In this document: piece by piece, positions 35,682 through 47,464 of the stretch | Position numbering within the stretch: position 1 is the first letter of the stretch | Layout of the letters: each line of letters opens with the position of its first letter | NCBI GenBank assembly: GCA_029582165.1 | Contig: CM055879.1 | Location: 33,708,330-33,772,329 of the forward strand | DNA from: Portulaca oleracea | Lineage: Eukaryota > Streptophyta > Magnoliopsida > Caryophyllales > Portulacaceae | Length of the DNA stretch: 64,000 nucleotides | Direction: 5' to 3' | Position numbers and translations under genes: made by a program | The notes under the pieces: model-generated | What the model saw: only the letters and a program-made list of their open reading frames with translations | What the model was told of the DNA's origin: nothing | Databases searched by the model: none

Positions 35682-38600
35682 CACAGTGTACCTTGTTTGC
35701 TAACTGGACAAGACACTCATCCACCAATTCTTGGAACCTTCTGTTAAATTTAACGTTACCAGCACCCGGGTTTCCATCATCAATAGAAGACTGTATGCAT
35801 TTACGCAAATGCCTCATGACATCACTAACAGCTCCTAGCAAAGCAACAGAAGGCTCGACCTTCACATGCTCGGCTAGGGATGTGGTCACTTCAACAATGT
35901 CCAACTGCATGTCAGGTTGTTTGAGTACATTCTTGTGATCCAGATGCTTCACCAATAAAGTCAACAAATAGTGCGTTCCATGCCCTATAAATTATTCCAT
36001 TCAAGAAGGAAAATTACCGAATCGAAAGGGCATCAAGCAACAGTTAAGGTTTTTGTAGCATAAGCATTACATATTTACCATATTCTTCCATTACAGCCTG
36101 CATGTCCTTCAAAACAGGACTAGCAAGCCCGTGTTTTGAAGACCACAAATTTCCATTGTCAAAATAACGAAACAAAGATTCCAAAACACGCCTCGTGGTG
36201 GTGGCCTCCTTGCCCAACTTAGCCATGTTATTAAGGCAAACCCTAGACCAGAAGCCTGGATTCTTGGCATCTTCCTCTGACACATTTAATTCACCTTTCG
36301 TATTTACGACCACTTTCCAAGAAGGTACTCTGGCAATGAGATCTCGTGAAGGAGTATCGTCTCCTTCATCTTTAGTCCCTTCTTCATCACCCTGATTCTC
36401 AGAATCTTTTTTGACTTCTTCATTTCCAGTGCTTTCCGAAAGACTGCTGTAGTTTTCCAGTACTACTGTAACAACCTGATAAAGGAACATCAGAGGGAGA
36501 CACACATTAGAAAGGATGTGTAAAGATCAACTGAAGTATGTTGTAGCGCTAGGATCAAGGTGTTGCTTACAAACACAGGAGACATAGACAACTTAAAATA
36601 GTCAACAAGAGAACACAAAAACAAAATAAAGAGTTTCATACCACAGTCATTGTCAAATGTCTACCCCAACCATCTGATTGTACAAGTAAGCTTTAGTTTG
36701 AAAAGGATAAACATAGATTAAAACCACAACCACAAATTAAGAAGGTCCAGTAAAAGCCTTGGCATCCTTTCCATTTATTTCTCTGTGCCTTCGGATATTT
36801 AACGACTTGTGTATGTACAACAGTTGTAGACAGCTCTGCAGCTGAACACAAGTACGTATGCAACAAGAAAAGCATGAGCCCCAGTGGTTGGGTAGTTATT
36901 ACAGAGACGACCAGTTTCACTGACCTGATATCCTTTTCTAGTCCTCATTCTCCAACAGTTTTCTCAATCTCCTGATTAAGTCTCCTACATCCGATAAATT
37001 TGCGCACTATAACACATGTTTACTCTCAATGGTTTATAATTTTCCTTAATTTCCAACTCAACTAGCATATGAACCATCTTAGATTATAATCCTTCGTGGC
37101 TTCTTAATTTACCATGCCTTTCTCTACCAAGAACTACACTTTATGTCACTCCCACACACATTGATGACAACTTGAATAATAATAGAACCTCCTGCTATGT
37201 ATCCCTTTGATCTATGTCATATACATGAATAACCAAAACCTACTAGTCAAATGTTATTCCCATCTTGACAAATCACTTTGACCCCACATGTCATTCTAAG
37301 TTAAAACTCTCCCATAGGAAAAACAGGTTAAAGGGGAATTATATAAATAACTTTCGCTCCTTCACAGGTCATATCCCTACAACTTGAATAAAGGGCAGCT
37401 TGGTGCACAAAGCATCCCCGTAAGCGGAGGTCCGGGGAAAAGTCCCACCACAAGGGTGTAATGTAGACGAGCCTTACCTTGCATTTCTGCAAGAGGCTGC
37501 TTCCAAAACTCGAACTCGTGACCTTACGGTCACACGACAACAACTCAATTACCATAGCTCCATAAGCCCCAAGAAGTTGGCAGGATTTCCTGTTATTTCA
37601 TAGAATTTTCCGAGCATACAAATAATAGTATGATGATAGGCATGTTAGTTTTTGAAAATGTATTATCTTCTTCGAAGAGGTTACCAAATAGGAATACTAA
37701 TGGCTGGGAGCTTTCAATTTTGGCGCATTAATCAAGATTGCAGCATTCATCACTATGAGAATTATTTCAGCTCCATGTAATTAAAATAGTTCATCAAACT
37801 TAAAAGCACCTAACTCATGAGCCCTTGCACTGTCATGAGAAGCCCAATCATGAGGATAAAGTTTATACAGATCACAAATCTCCCTCTCTCCTGGAGGAAA
37901 GTGAACCATCTACACAGGTCAGTCCTTGATTCTTACACAATCCATCATTATGGATTGAGCCCTGCACAGTTCCTTGTGGGTAGACTCATGTTCTTGACCA
38001 AGCTTAGTCCATCGAATTGGCCCCAAATGGCCACTACTAATTGGAGGTTTCTTTCATTGGCATTCTGCCCAGTTTGTGCAATGACTGCCATATTCCAAAA
38101 GCTAACATGGATGGCAAACATAAGTATGAGGCCAAGAATGGAAAGTTGTGGCTCTTATGTCCTACCCTACTTAATAACAAAAAGGAAAGATATAAAGTTG
38201 GGTCTCAATCTCTAATCCAACGATTTAGTCAAGGTGTAAGAAAACATAAGTATGAGGCCAAGAATAGAAGTTCACATCAAAGAAAGGAGAAATTCTTGAA
38301 ACGTACATTATCAAATTCGGCTAACATATGCGAATGTTCACCCATGAACCATATCTGCAAAATATGAGCATGAATTTCAGCACCAATCATAGAAAAAACA
38401 CTGCAAAATTGTCAGAGGTAAAGATCAACAATGACATCTATTTGAAGAAAACACCTGTTACATATAGCAGTATACAACTACTAGGAAATCTAGGCATCCT
38501 TACTACATATAGTGAGAAAAGATAGAAAAGTGTCTACAACAGAAACATGCATGCAATCACCATTGAGGAAAGAGTTTGTAGCCCAGCAGCGCGGAGACGA

Positions 38601-39567
38601 GATGATCTTTCATCATCCCCAACTTCCTGCGTGAGCTGACAGACTTTTGGGATGAAGGCTTCTAGGTTGAAGATGAAAGTCCCATCGATCTGAAAGATAA
38701 AAACCAAGAAGGAAACAATTCAATTTTAATCCACACTATTCATCCTGAGCAACTCCAGTAAGGAACACACCTGATTATTTACAAAAACAAAAAGTGTCTG
38801 ACACCCTATAATTCGCATATCATCCTTGCTGGTTTGATCCAGCAAAATGTCCATGATACTCAGCAAACTACCTGCAAATAAAGGCCTGCACAGTTTTTCG
38901 AATAAGCTAATAAGGTGGGAGAATCATGCTGGATAGGGGAAAACAATAACCTTAATGGAAGTTTAGTGTTTGGGACTTCATTTCTAAATTACAGTCAGTA
39001 TACATGCATACGTTATAACAAAAATCCAATAGTCCACACACAAGTTCACTGGAAACTTGGAAAATTACAAATCTACCATTAGTGAGCCACAAAATGTGCT
39101 TCTTCCGCTTCTAGTTTTGTTTTTGTTTATTTATCTTCAATCAAACCATAAACACGAATACATCATTTTGAACACCAACAGGAAACAACATCATATTACT
39201 TCCATGAATAAATGAGAAAATGGTACACAATAAAGTACTATTAACACAACAAAATTATAAAGAAACATTAGCACAACTGGTCTAGACAAACCAAAAATAT
39301 GGGCGAAAATGATGCATTTTTTTATCAACACAAAAGTGGTGAATAAAGTCAAAGAGTACCCTCCCCCTATTCCAACCAATTAAAGCATTACATAACTACC
39401 AAATGAATAGTGTTACCGAAAATGCCTAAAGAGACAGACTTAGGGGAGAAGCTTGAAATATGTGGTGTTTCATGTCATACAACTATTTTACCTGAAACAT
39501 TGAATCCAGTTATCCAAGTTTACATGCCAAATTCCAATATTGTCAAATATATAAGGTGCTAACAGTA

Positions 39568-39614
<47 letters not shown>

Positions 39615-42600
39615 GAGTCAATATAACGGAGGTAGCAGTTACCAGAGACATACTTAAGTAACTACACAACAAATGACATAATTCAGTTTCAAAATTCACA
39701 GGCAATCTTTCATAGGTGGTAAAGACCTAGGTGCTCCATGCAAAACAACACAACCATATACAGTTTAGATCTTGCTCAAACAAGATCAGGGAAGATCCAT
39801 GTCTAAGAAACATTGGTAATGCAAACAAACAGACGGACGGTCTACAAAACAACCTCGCAGATAAAAAGATAAATTGCACAGACAATATTGTAATGAAATA
39901 AAATATATGTAGTAGTAGTTCTGCCAAGTGTCAACACGCACTAAATGTTGATGAAGAATCAGACTGGTTAAGGACATCTCAAGGAGAGTGACTTTATGCA
40001 CAATTAGAGCCTCATCAATAGCTAAATGGAGAAAGGTCCCGAGTATGCAAACATGGAAAAGCCAAATAATCAGGAAAAGAACCCTAAATACCTAGAAAAC
40101 CCCAGAGAATTTAAAGGGTGTTTCCTTGAAGTCAATGATCATATCTAGTTAGTAAACTATGAGCTTGGTAAGTTGCAAGTGCGCTAAATCTAATATGATA
40201 ACCTCATCATTTGCAGGTCCAAAGTATCGACCCTGTCACACTTTTTCACCAGTAAAATAAGGACAGGTTGTCTGTGGTTTACCTTTCTAAAACATATGTG
40301 TGTCACTCTCACTTCCCCTACCTCATTCTCCTACACATGTCACTCTCACATTGTCTCTATCACTTATGTACAAAGAAGGAATAACATGCAAAAATAATTC
40401 TTAATGAAAAATGGCGTCCATAATTAATTTTACGATTGATATTTATCAAACTAAAAACAAAAGCTAGAGAGAGTACCACATATAAACATCACTTTGTTAA
40501 TGGAAGGTTAGAAGTATTGCAAGATGTTATGTAATATCCAAACATAGAAAATAGAAAACTTACATCTCTTCTTTACACGAAACCAATAGTTTTCTGTAGA
40601 TACAAATGACGATTTTTGCAAAGTGTAAGTTTTCATTTCTTAATTCCTTGTAAAACCGCTGCTCGAGAGTATCAGTAATCTGACAATCGAAAGAGCAATA
40701 ATGGTTTAGGCAAATGTCACAATCATAACAGTAACAATAAGAATGTTCACAAAATTGTATGAACTTCTATCAAATAAAGCACAAGAAGGTGATGACATAA
40801 TGAGAGATTCATAATCTACAACACTTAATAAGGATCAAAGATTAGTGCATCATGATAGAGAAATCATTAAAGATTTATGCAACTGTTTCTGTCACTGCTC
40901 CACAAGCTATCTAATCTGACCATCATTCTAGGTCAACCTTAGGCTGTGTACTAAAGACTATAAATTCTCCAATTTCATTAAATCTTTCCTGTAATTCAAA
41001 CATTTCAGTCACTAGCTTCTGGCACCTAGATTAATAAGACTTGCCACTAACATTGTTGAAATGATCACATTGTTTAGATAGAAACAAACTAAAAATCTAA
41101 TGATTGTAGAACCAAAACAGTGAATATATTGTTGTCTGATTGTCTTACGCAGTAAGACAAGTGACACAAATATAAACTGAAACTCGAAATGTCACAGATC
41201 TAGAAATATCAGTGGACTTGCTTGTCAATAGAAATGGAAAATCTAGGATGTTTCAACCAACTCATTCATCACCTGCACTATCAATACATTTGTTCAACTC
41301 GAGACAACTCTATTAGTCAATTACAACATGACACTTATGCTTTGCATAAAGGCATACAACAAATAACATAAACTTATAATATCCAACCCCAAAGAGTCAA
41401 AAACTAAAGGCTTCAGAGGAAAATCTTATATGGGTCATGTTGCAACCTCAATAGCTCTCCAGGTAGATTTCATAAGCCCATTGTTTAGTTGCTACTTACG
41501 AGCACATCTGATATACATATAAATTCAATGAATATGTTGTTGCAACAATTTTGCTATCCCTACCCTTGCCAGACAAGACACTCACTAGATAGGACAAGGG
41601 ATATGCTCCGTAGCAGTGAGGATAAAAGGAGCATGAATATAGTGGTTCAGTTCTTTTCTGTTCATTATATTTGGAGCAAGTTCTTAAAGTTTGTCAATTT
41701 GCCAATGATACAAACTTTTCTTTCACATGTTCTTAAGAAGTCAATTACTGGTAATTCTTCCATCATTTATGTCCTAGCTGTAAGGGATTGTATATGTTTG
41801 CTTAAGTTATATCTTCAATAATGAATATTTCTAGAACGATCAACTAGGAACTATATTTTCCTATGTGAACTGCATTGAGGACACCATTCATGTGCCCTAT
41901 ATTTTGAACTTTGACGCCAAATAACCCTATCTGTGTTTCCAAACCCCACATGGGCCACATCCATACAACATAGCGTAAGAGTAGGAAAAACATGTGGTTC
42001 AAAGAAATCTCAAAATTGCAATTAGAGAGGGCTAGGAGAAGCACAATTTGTCCAAAGTGTATAGTAGTTAAAGCACCTTTGGGACACGCAAGGGATTTCT
42101 CGCGGCGTACTCACAAAGCTTTCCAATTTTTCGATCATTTGGCTCTTCATCCTACCAAACAGAACACAGTTAGCAAGTTAACTCGTAAAAACTTGGAGTT
42201 TGAGGAGAAACGGTTGCTAATGTTTCCTCAAAATTACAGAAATAAAACATGAACTTGAAAAAAAGGAACAAAAGAAGGCCCTTGAAAGGAAGGTCAAAAC
42301 AAACATGTCTATGAGATACATTTGAGTTAAAATTAAGTGTATGTGGTGCATTTTGTGTATGTGTTTGTATATGTTACTTCAAATTGAGGGCATTTGGTAC
42401 ATTTTGTACCTATCAGAGATCCATTCAGTTTATGAATCATATGTTTGAGTCTTATATGGACATCCATGCATTACATCTTTCTATCCCCATATGTCCAATA
42501 TGAAGTGCTGAAACATGACTATGAGATCGACAAACCATAAAATAAGGGTTTTTACATCTACAATATTAGAAAATTATATATTATGAAATGACAAAAATGT

Positions 42601-42886
42601 CCAAGTAAATTGCCAAACCAAAAGTATTGAAACAACATAAGGTAATAAGTTTTCACCAACAAGAACCTTTCCATAATAATAATGAACAAACACGACCCTA
42701 CATTAGAAATAAAATGCAGAAGCCTAATTCATTATAACATTCAATGTTATATACATTTACCTGGTTTTGTGGGAAAATTTCGGCAATCAATTTCTTGTAC
42801 CTCTTGATAGGGTGCCTAGACCTCGCCCTCAAATCAGGGCAAAAGACACAAAGACAATCACCAGCTGATGTAATTCCCCCAGTCAT
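30213..42886 (-). CDS. EFR3: EFR3 / SEMI-ROLLED LEAF 2-type armadillo-like protein
   Basis: EFR3 proteins are palmitoylated plasma-membrane scaffolds that recruit the phosphatidylinositol 4-kinase alpha complex; plant members include rice SRL2 and the Arabidopsis EFR3-like proteins. Eighteen coding exons (minus): 42761-42886, 42077-42151, 40564-40679, 38771-38885, 38561-38689, 38307-38354, 36079-36475, 35692-35984, 35421-35570, 34579-34965, 34279-34428, 34099-34174, 32847-32974, 32544-32735, 32330-32461, 31750-31869, 31272-31442, 30213-30359. They join in frame to 983 aa, near the family length. The N-terminus (CLCVFCPDLRARSRHPIKRYKKL) has three Cys suited to S-acylation; family blocks DMRIIGCQTLFVFVNNQ and ISPENTPENYEAIAHTYS follow; the middle is Ser-rich and disordered. 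A 5' UTR intron (about 42894-43252) precedes the ATG. The intron after 35421 has a GC donor. Introns hold a hAT MITE, an Au SINE and microsatellites. Confidence 0.93.
33533..33977. mobile_element. hAT-type MITE in an EFR3 intron
   Basis: The termini TAGGGGTGGGC and GCCCACCCCTA are perfect inverted repeats, flanked by a perfect 8-bp duplication CCAGCTAT (33525-33532, 33978-33985), diagnostic of hAT elements. The 445-bp interior is packed with GGTTAACCG palindromes. It lies between coding exons 12 and 13. Confidence 0.92.
34478..34547. repeat. (GA)n microsatellite in an EFR3 intron
   Basis: About 70 bp of slightly interrupted GA in the 150-bp intron between coding exons 10 and 11; it takes up nearly half of that intron. 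Confidence 0.95.
35640..35680. repeat. (TG)n microsatellite next to a splice donor
   Basis: In the transcript this is (CA)n beginning about 11 nt after the donor of coding exon 8 (donor GT at 35690-35691), in a 121-nt intron. Confidence 0.95.
37393..37570 (-). mobile_element. Au SINE
   Basis: The minus strand has a tRNA-like head with box A-like GCTATGGTAATTGAG and box B-like GGTCACGAGTTCGAGTTTT. The Au-family body follows (GCCTCTTGCAGAAATGCA, GGTAAGGCT, CCCTTGTGGT, CCCCGGACC) and the end GTGCACCAAGCTGCCC. It lies in sense in the EFR3 intron between coding exons 6 and 7. A short A/T-rich tail follows; the target duplication is not clear. Confidence 0.85.
39567..39614. repeat. (ATAA)n microsatellite in an EFR3 intron
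   Basis: Twelve perfect ATAA units between coding exons 3 and 4. Confidence 0.95.
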
Positions 42887-43794
42887 ATTTTCTGAATGTC
42901 AAAATTATATATATATATGTACAATCTCTAAATACAGAGAGGAGTCTAAAATCAAAACCAACACAAAACAAAACCCCTCTCTCTATCTCTCTCTCTAATG
43001 AGAATGTTGACACTTTTTCAAACCTAAATTTCTTGAAACCCCAACTCCAGGGTAATAAGGAAAGAAAGACTCCCAAAAATTTTAACTAAAATAATGGGTA
43101 CCCTTCTGCTCTCCGGCACCAGCCTGCAATTGCATTCGCAACCAATCACCAAAACTGTCATCAAATTGGGAAATTTCTTCTTCCATTGAATACGAAAAAC
43201 GATGAAATTGCACAAAATTGAAATCAGAAAAAGGGAAGAACTTGTAAATACCTCTGGATCGGTGCTTGAAGAAGCAGAGAACCGAGGCTGGAATCCGTGA
43301 ATACTAAACAAAAAAGCACGAAAATTCCAGCATTCCTTTGAGGGTAGTTCAAATTTATGAAAATGATCCCTCTTTCCTCTCCCCCTTTCTCTTTGTGTTC
43401 GTCCAAGCCTTTTTTCCTTTTGGAAATTGGGTTTCTATTTAATTTATGGGGGAGAAATTTAGACAAGATTCTCCCCGCAGTGCATGCAGGAGATACAATA
43501 TTGGGATGCGGATGGGCAACACCTATTTCTCTCTTTATTATCTCTCTACATTTCTTTCTCTCTCTACATTTCTCTCTCCTGTTGGATGTTGTTAACGGTC
43601 TAATAGTCTGTGCCTCTTCCATGGTGATTATGCTGAAAAAGCTAGCCATCATCAATAAAAATATCACAATTTCGTTCTATTTACAGTATTGCCAGTTGAT
43701 TTCCCTCCTTTTTGGTGCGTGTGCGCGTGTAAATGCACATTCCATCCAACCAAATTTCTCTAGTAGACCACAATCATAGTAATTGTAATATATA

Positions 43795-44053
43795 TTCCCT
43801 ACGTTTGATATTAATTGTAAATATTATTGATTATTACCGTATCTAGTGTCACTCTTTGATTGATTCTTTTTTATATAATACTTTATTGACAATTGTAATA
43901 TTATACTTTTATGATAGTATTTCTCATGATGAATCTAATGGTAGTAGTTTTATATAATAAATCATAATATATATTGAGAAATTTAGGATCAAAATTTTTT
44001 AAGTTTGACTACACAATTTTTAAAGACGACTGTTAATATGTAACGGAGGGACA
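43795..44053. mobile_element. Stowaway-like MITE
   Basis: TTCCCTACGTTTGATATTAATTG at the left pairs imperfectly with TTAATATGTAACGGAGGGACA at the right; TA occurs on both sides. The interior matches 15943-16180. Confidence 0.6.
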
Positions 44054-44320
44054 TAGAGTTTATGTTTCAGGATACGTATAAGTCGACAATTATATTATTC
44101 AGACTGAACAATTTGATATATACAACAATCATAATAAACCTTGCATTGTATATATTGAGAAATTTTGGATCAAAATTTTTTAAGTTTGACTAAACAATTT
44201 TCAAAGACAACAATTAATATAGAACGGAGGGACATGAAATTTATGTTTCAGGATACGTATAAGTCAACAATTATATTATTCGGAGTGAACAATTTAATAT
44301 ATTCATCAATTGAATGGTAA
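43964..44320. repeat. Tandem duplication of a MITE end plus flank
   Basis: About 180 bp (ATATATTGAGAAATTT..GGATCAAAATTTTTTAAG through AACGGAGGGACAT, TTTATGTTTCAGGATACG and ACAATTATATTATTC) occurs twice in direct orientation, the second copy starting near 44152. The duplicate includes the right end of the Stowaway and sequence beyond it. Confidence 0.7.
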
Positions 44321-44414
44321 CCCTACCTAAAGCACATGCCTCATAAATATATAATAAATTGCATAATAGTTGGCGTGACAGTCATTTTTATATGATACTA
44401 TCAACTTCATTTAC

Positions 44415-45696
44415 TCTTATATAAAAGGGAATGTTGCCTCCCTTTTATTTTGTTTGTGTTTTGCACTGTTTGTGTTTTGCACTGCTTCTATAAACTCTTG
44501 CGGTCTTGCCTCTTGCTTTGCCACGTGTGTCTAATACCAATCCCCATGTTCATCTACCAGACTACCACTCTCCAATTTTTTCCATATATAATCCCTAAAA
44601 ACAATAAAATAAACACCTTCATAGTTTTTATCTTCTTCTATAAACTCTTGGTCTAATTTTTCTTTAAGTGATAGTTAATTTAAAGTGGAAGTAGTATACT
44701 ATTAAATTTAAAAAAAAAAAAGGGCAGTACATTATTAAGGATTAGAATAAATTTTATTTTAGGTACGAGGGCTAAAAACATTGTCAAAATAAGGGATTGT
44801 TTTTTAGAGATGTAAGATAAAGTTAGTTAAGGTTAGTTGGGAGATTCTACCATAGTTGAAATTTTTTTCAAGTATTGTAGTTGAAATGTGTAATTACCCT
44901 AAAATATACCTTTAAGAAAATCAAAATTAAATATATTGATTAAAGAACTTGTTCAGTAAGTAATTCTATTTGTTGAGATATAATTTTTTACAAAATTTAA
45001 TGTTTGAAGGATATTCTACCAAAGTTGGTTTTTTTCAACTATCATAGTTGAAAGTGTAAGTATTATTAACTCTACTATAAAAAAAAATCAAACTTAAAAT
45101 TTATTAATGAAAATAACTTATTACAACAGTTAATCCGATTTAGTGAGATATAAATCTTTTAAATATATGTGGTTTATTTTTATGAATTAATGGTTAGTGA
45201 AATTTTCAACTACAATAGTTCAAAAATTTTCAACTATAGTAGAATTTTCAAGGTTGGGAAAAGTAAAATAAGAGAAGTTAGGTTAGGATATAGTAGAGAT
45301 AGGTAAATGTTCCATCATCTTTCTTTTATTATTTTTAAATAAGTTCAGTAATAAAATAAAGAATTTTAAATATACATTCCCTAAAAGTATAATCTTGTTT
45401 TTTTGGACGGTAAAGTAAAATAAATTAAAATTAGATTAGGTAGGGTAACATAAGGATAATCCTACCAAGTAAAAAAATAGGACCTAAGGTTTTATTGAAA
45501 ACAAGCTTTAGGATATACATCTTTGATTCTATTGTAGTTTATTTAACGAATAGTAATATTTTTTGAACTAAATACATATAATTTTCTATGTCTAAAATAA
45601 TTCATTACCTATTTTATATATCCAATTTTTGCATAACCACTTAAAGAAAAGATAATCATGTTAAAGACCCGTCCATCGGACGGGCATTGTAACTAG
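44415..45696 (+). mobile_element. Non-autonomous Helitron
   Basis: The 3' end has a perfect 7-bp hairpin (CCCGTCC at 45668-45674, loop ATC, GGACGGG at 45678-45684) followed 8 nt later by terminal CTAG and then T, the canonical plant Helitron 3' end. The proposed 5' end TCTTATATAAAAGGGAATG fits the usual TC start but is less certain. No Rep/helicase is encoded. A Mutator-type MITE sits inside. Confidence 0.65.
44839..45250. mobile_element. Mutator-type MITE with internally duplicated halves, copy 2
   Basis: Same architecture and almost the same length (412 bp) as 23397-23811: GGGAGATTCTACCATAG start, internal restart ATTCTACCAAAGTTG near 45013, end TATAGTAGAATTTTCA. The flanks (aaggttagt and aaggttggg) are a decayed duplication. 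It is nested in the Helitron. Confidence 0.65.
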
Positions 45697-46305
45697 TATA
45701 TATAAAACACGACATCCGAATCAAAGAAATAAATAAAATAAACACGATGCATCAATTTTTTTTTGAAATTATCATAGTGATAATAATAGTGAAAAATAAT
45801 TGATAAAAGGTACCCATCCCTGAAGGCTACTATATTTTTAAAATAGACTTTAAGGTATGGTATATATTTTTTTTTAAAGTTTAATGCTATTTGGATTTAC
45901 AAACAACTCCTACATTATTTTAGTTTGTTCTCAATCAGGAATTATAAAATTTTACTTTTGAAAAATTAATATTTTCACAAGTAATAATTTATATTCAAAG
46001 TTTTATTTTTGATTCACTTTCATTTGGCATGAGAGCTACTTCGAAGCTTTTAATAAAAGAATTTTTCCAAGTAGAAACTATTATCCAATTGAACTTTTTA
46101 TGTACTTTGGATAAATTAAGATTGTTTATATTAGGGTGAGTATTGGTAATTTTTGGTGAAATAAAGGAAATTTGGGCGATGTTTTGCAACTTGAGTATGT
46201 TTTATGTTACTTTTTAATTTCCACAAAAATTAATCAATATTTATCGATCCTAATATACATGTGTTATTTTACCCCGTCGTTACTCAACAACCAATATACA
46301 TTACA
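45697..46305. other. Intergenic, no gene recognised
   Basis: AT-rich sequence with no convincing ORF or terminal repeats. Confidence 0.4.
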
Positions 46306-46444
46306 TGCATCTGGAGCATGTACTCCAGATATTTACGGGTGAACAATTATCATAATTAGAGTGAATAACCTAATATACATGGATGAACAACCTAATATAT
46401 ATAGGTGAACAACCGTAGTATTTAGAGCACACATTCCTGGTGCA
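46306..46444. mobile_element. Short MITE-like repeat (family of 14482-14620)
   Basis: TGCATCTGGAGCATGT at the left and ACATTCCTGGTGCA at the right are imperfect inverted ends. The interior matches the copy in DUF642 A intron 1. Confidence 0.5.
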
Positions 46445-46513
46445 CCTAATAAATTGCACTCAACAGCACAAACAACATGGCAATGGAACATTGTACCAAC
46501 AAACTCTAATTAA

Positions 46514-46777
46514 GGGTTATTGACCTTGAAGGACGGCTCATGAAGCATATTGACCCCAAAGGCTTAGCACGACCACGAGGTCCTAATTTACAATTAAATA
46601 TGAGACCCAAATTGATGATTAGGTATGCCAAATATTTATGGATAACACATATTATTAACCACAGATAACACATGTATATTTGATATGCCTAGTCATCATT
46701 ACAAATTAGGACTCATGGCCCTGCTAAGCCTTTAAGGTCAATATACTTCCTGGACCATCCTTCAAGGTCAATAACCC
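46514..46777. mobile_element. Mutator-type MITE, ~90-bp inverted repeats
   Basis: The left arm GGGTTATTGACCTTGAAGGA... is matched in reverse by ...TCCTTCAAGGTCAATAACCC, the arms covering about 90 bp each. The flank CTCTAATTAA is perfectly duplicated (46504-46513, 46778-46787), 9-10 bp as for Mutator-like elements. Confidence 0.85.
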
Positions 46778-46961
46778 CTCTAATTAATTCTTCAACATAG
46801 AGGAATGGGCTTCTTATTTTGCCTGGTTTGGCCCATTATCTTAACTAAGCCCAGTTGATGATCTTACCTAAAATTTGTTGTTTAATATGTATATTTGTCT
46901 AACATCTTCTCTAATTTGTCATGTGATATAACGAGGTTGAGATTTTACCCCCATTACTTAC

Positions 46962-47320
46962 CAAAAAATTACTTAGGGGTACCCTAACTTTTGGTGAAAT
47001 GTTTTTCTGGTACCCCAACTTTTAAAAACTAATTTTGGGGTACCCTAACTTTTAGAATTAGAAATAATTAGGTGAATTTTCGGCCAATTATTTGAATTCA
47101 ACGATGAGTTTTAGGCGGGAAATTGATTAAGTATTTTTGTGGATGAAAATGCCCTTTGTTTTCGTGGACGAAAATGATTTGAATCAATCGGAGTTTCGCC
47201 GGAAATTCACCTAGTAATTTCTAATCCTAAAAGTTAGGGTACCCCAAAATTAGTTTTGAAAAGTTAGGGCACCAAAAAATTGTTTCTTCAAAAGTTAGGG
47301 TACCTCTAAGTAATTTTTTG
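46962..47320. mobile_element. Mutator-type MITE, ~125-bp inverted repeats
   Basis: Arms start CAAAAAATTACTTAGGGG and end CTCTAAGTAATTTTTTG. Repeated GGGTACCCTAACTTTT motifs lie within each arm. A perfect 9-bp duplication ATTACTTAC flanks it (46953-46961, 47321-47329). Non-coding. Confidence 0.9.
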
Positions 47321-47464
47321 ATTACTTACCTACCTAGAAGAGCATATTTTATATAAAAAAAAAATTAAACATAAATGGCCAAATTTCTTTTTATTTTTTT
47401 TCTCAACGGAGACACCAATAACAATATTATAAAGCATAAAGAAGTGATAAAGAGCTAAAAAAAG

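Noticed and set aside
35642..35938. 98-aa plus-strand ORF with Cys-Val repeats
   Set aside because: Antisense of EFR3 exon 8 and the TG microsatellite.
43357..43779. 140-aa plus-strand ORF (and 147-aa minus ORF) upstream of the EFR3-type gene
   Set aside because: CT-rich promoter and 5' UTR sequence; low complexity, no domain, and the frames are open on both strands because of biased composition.
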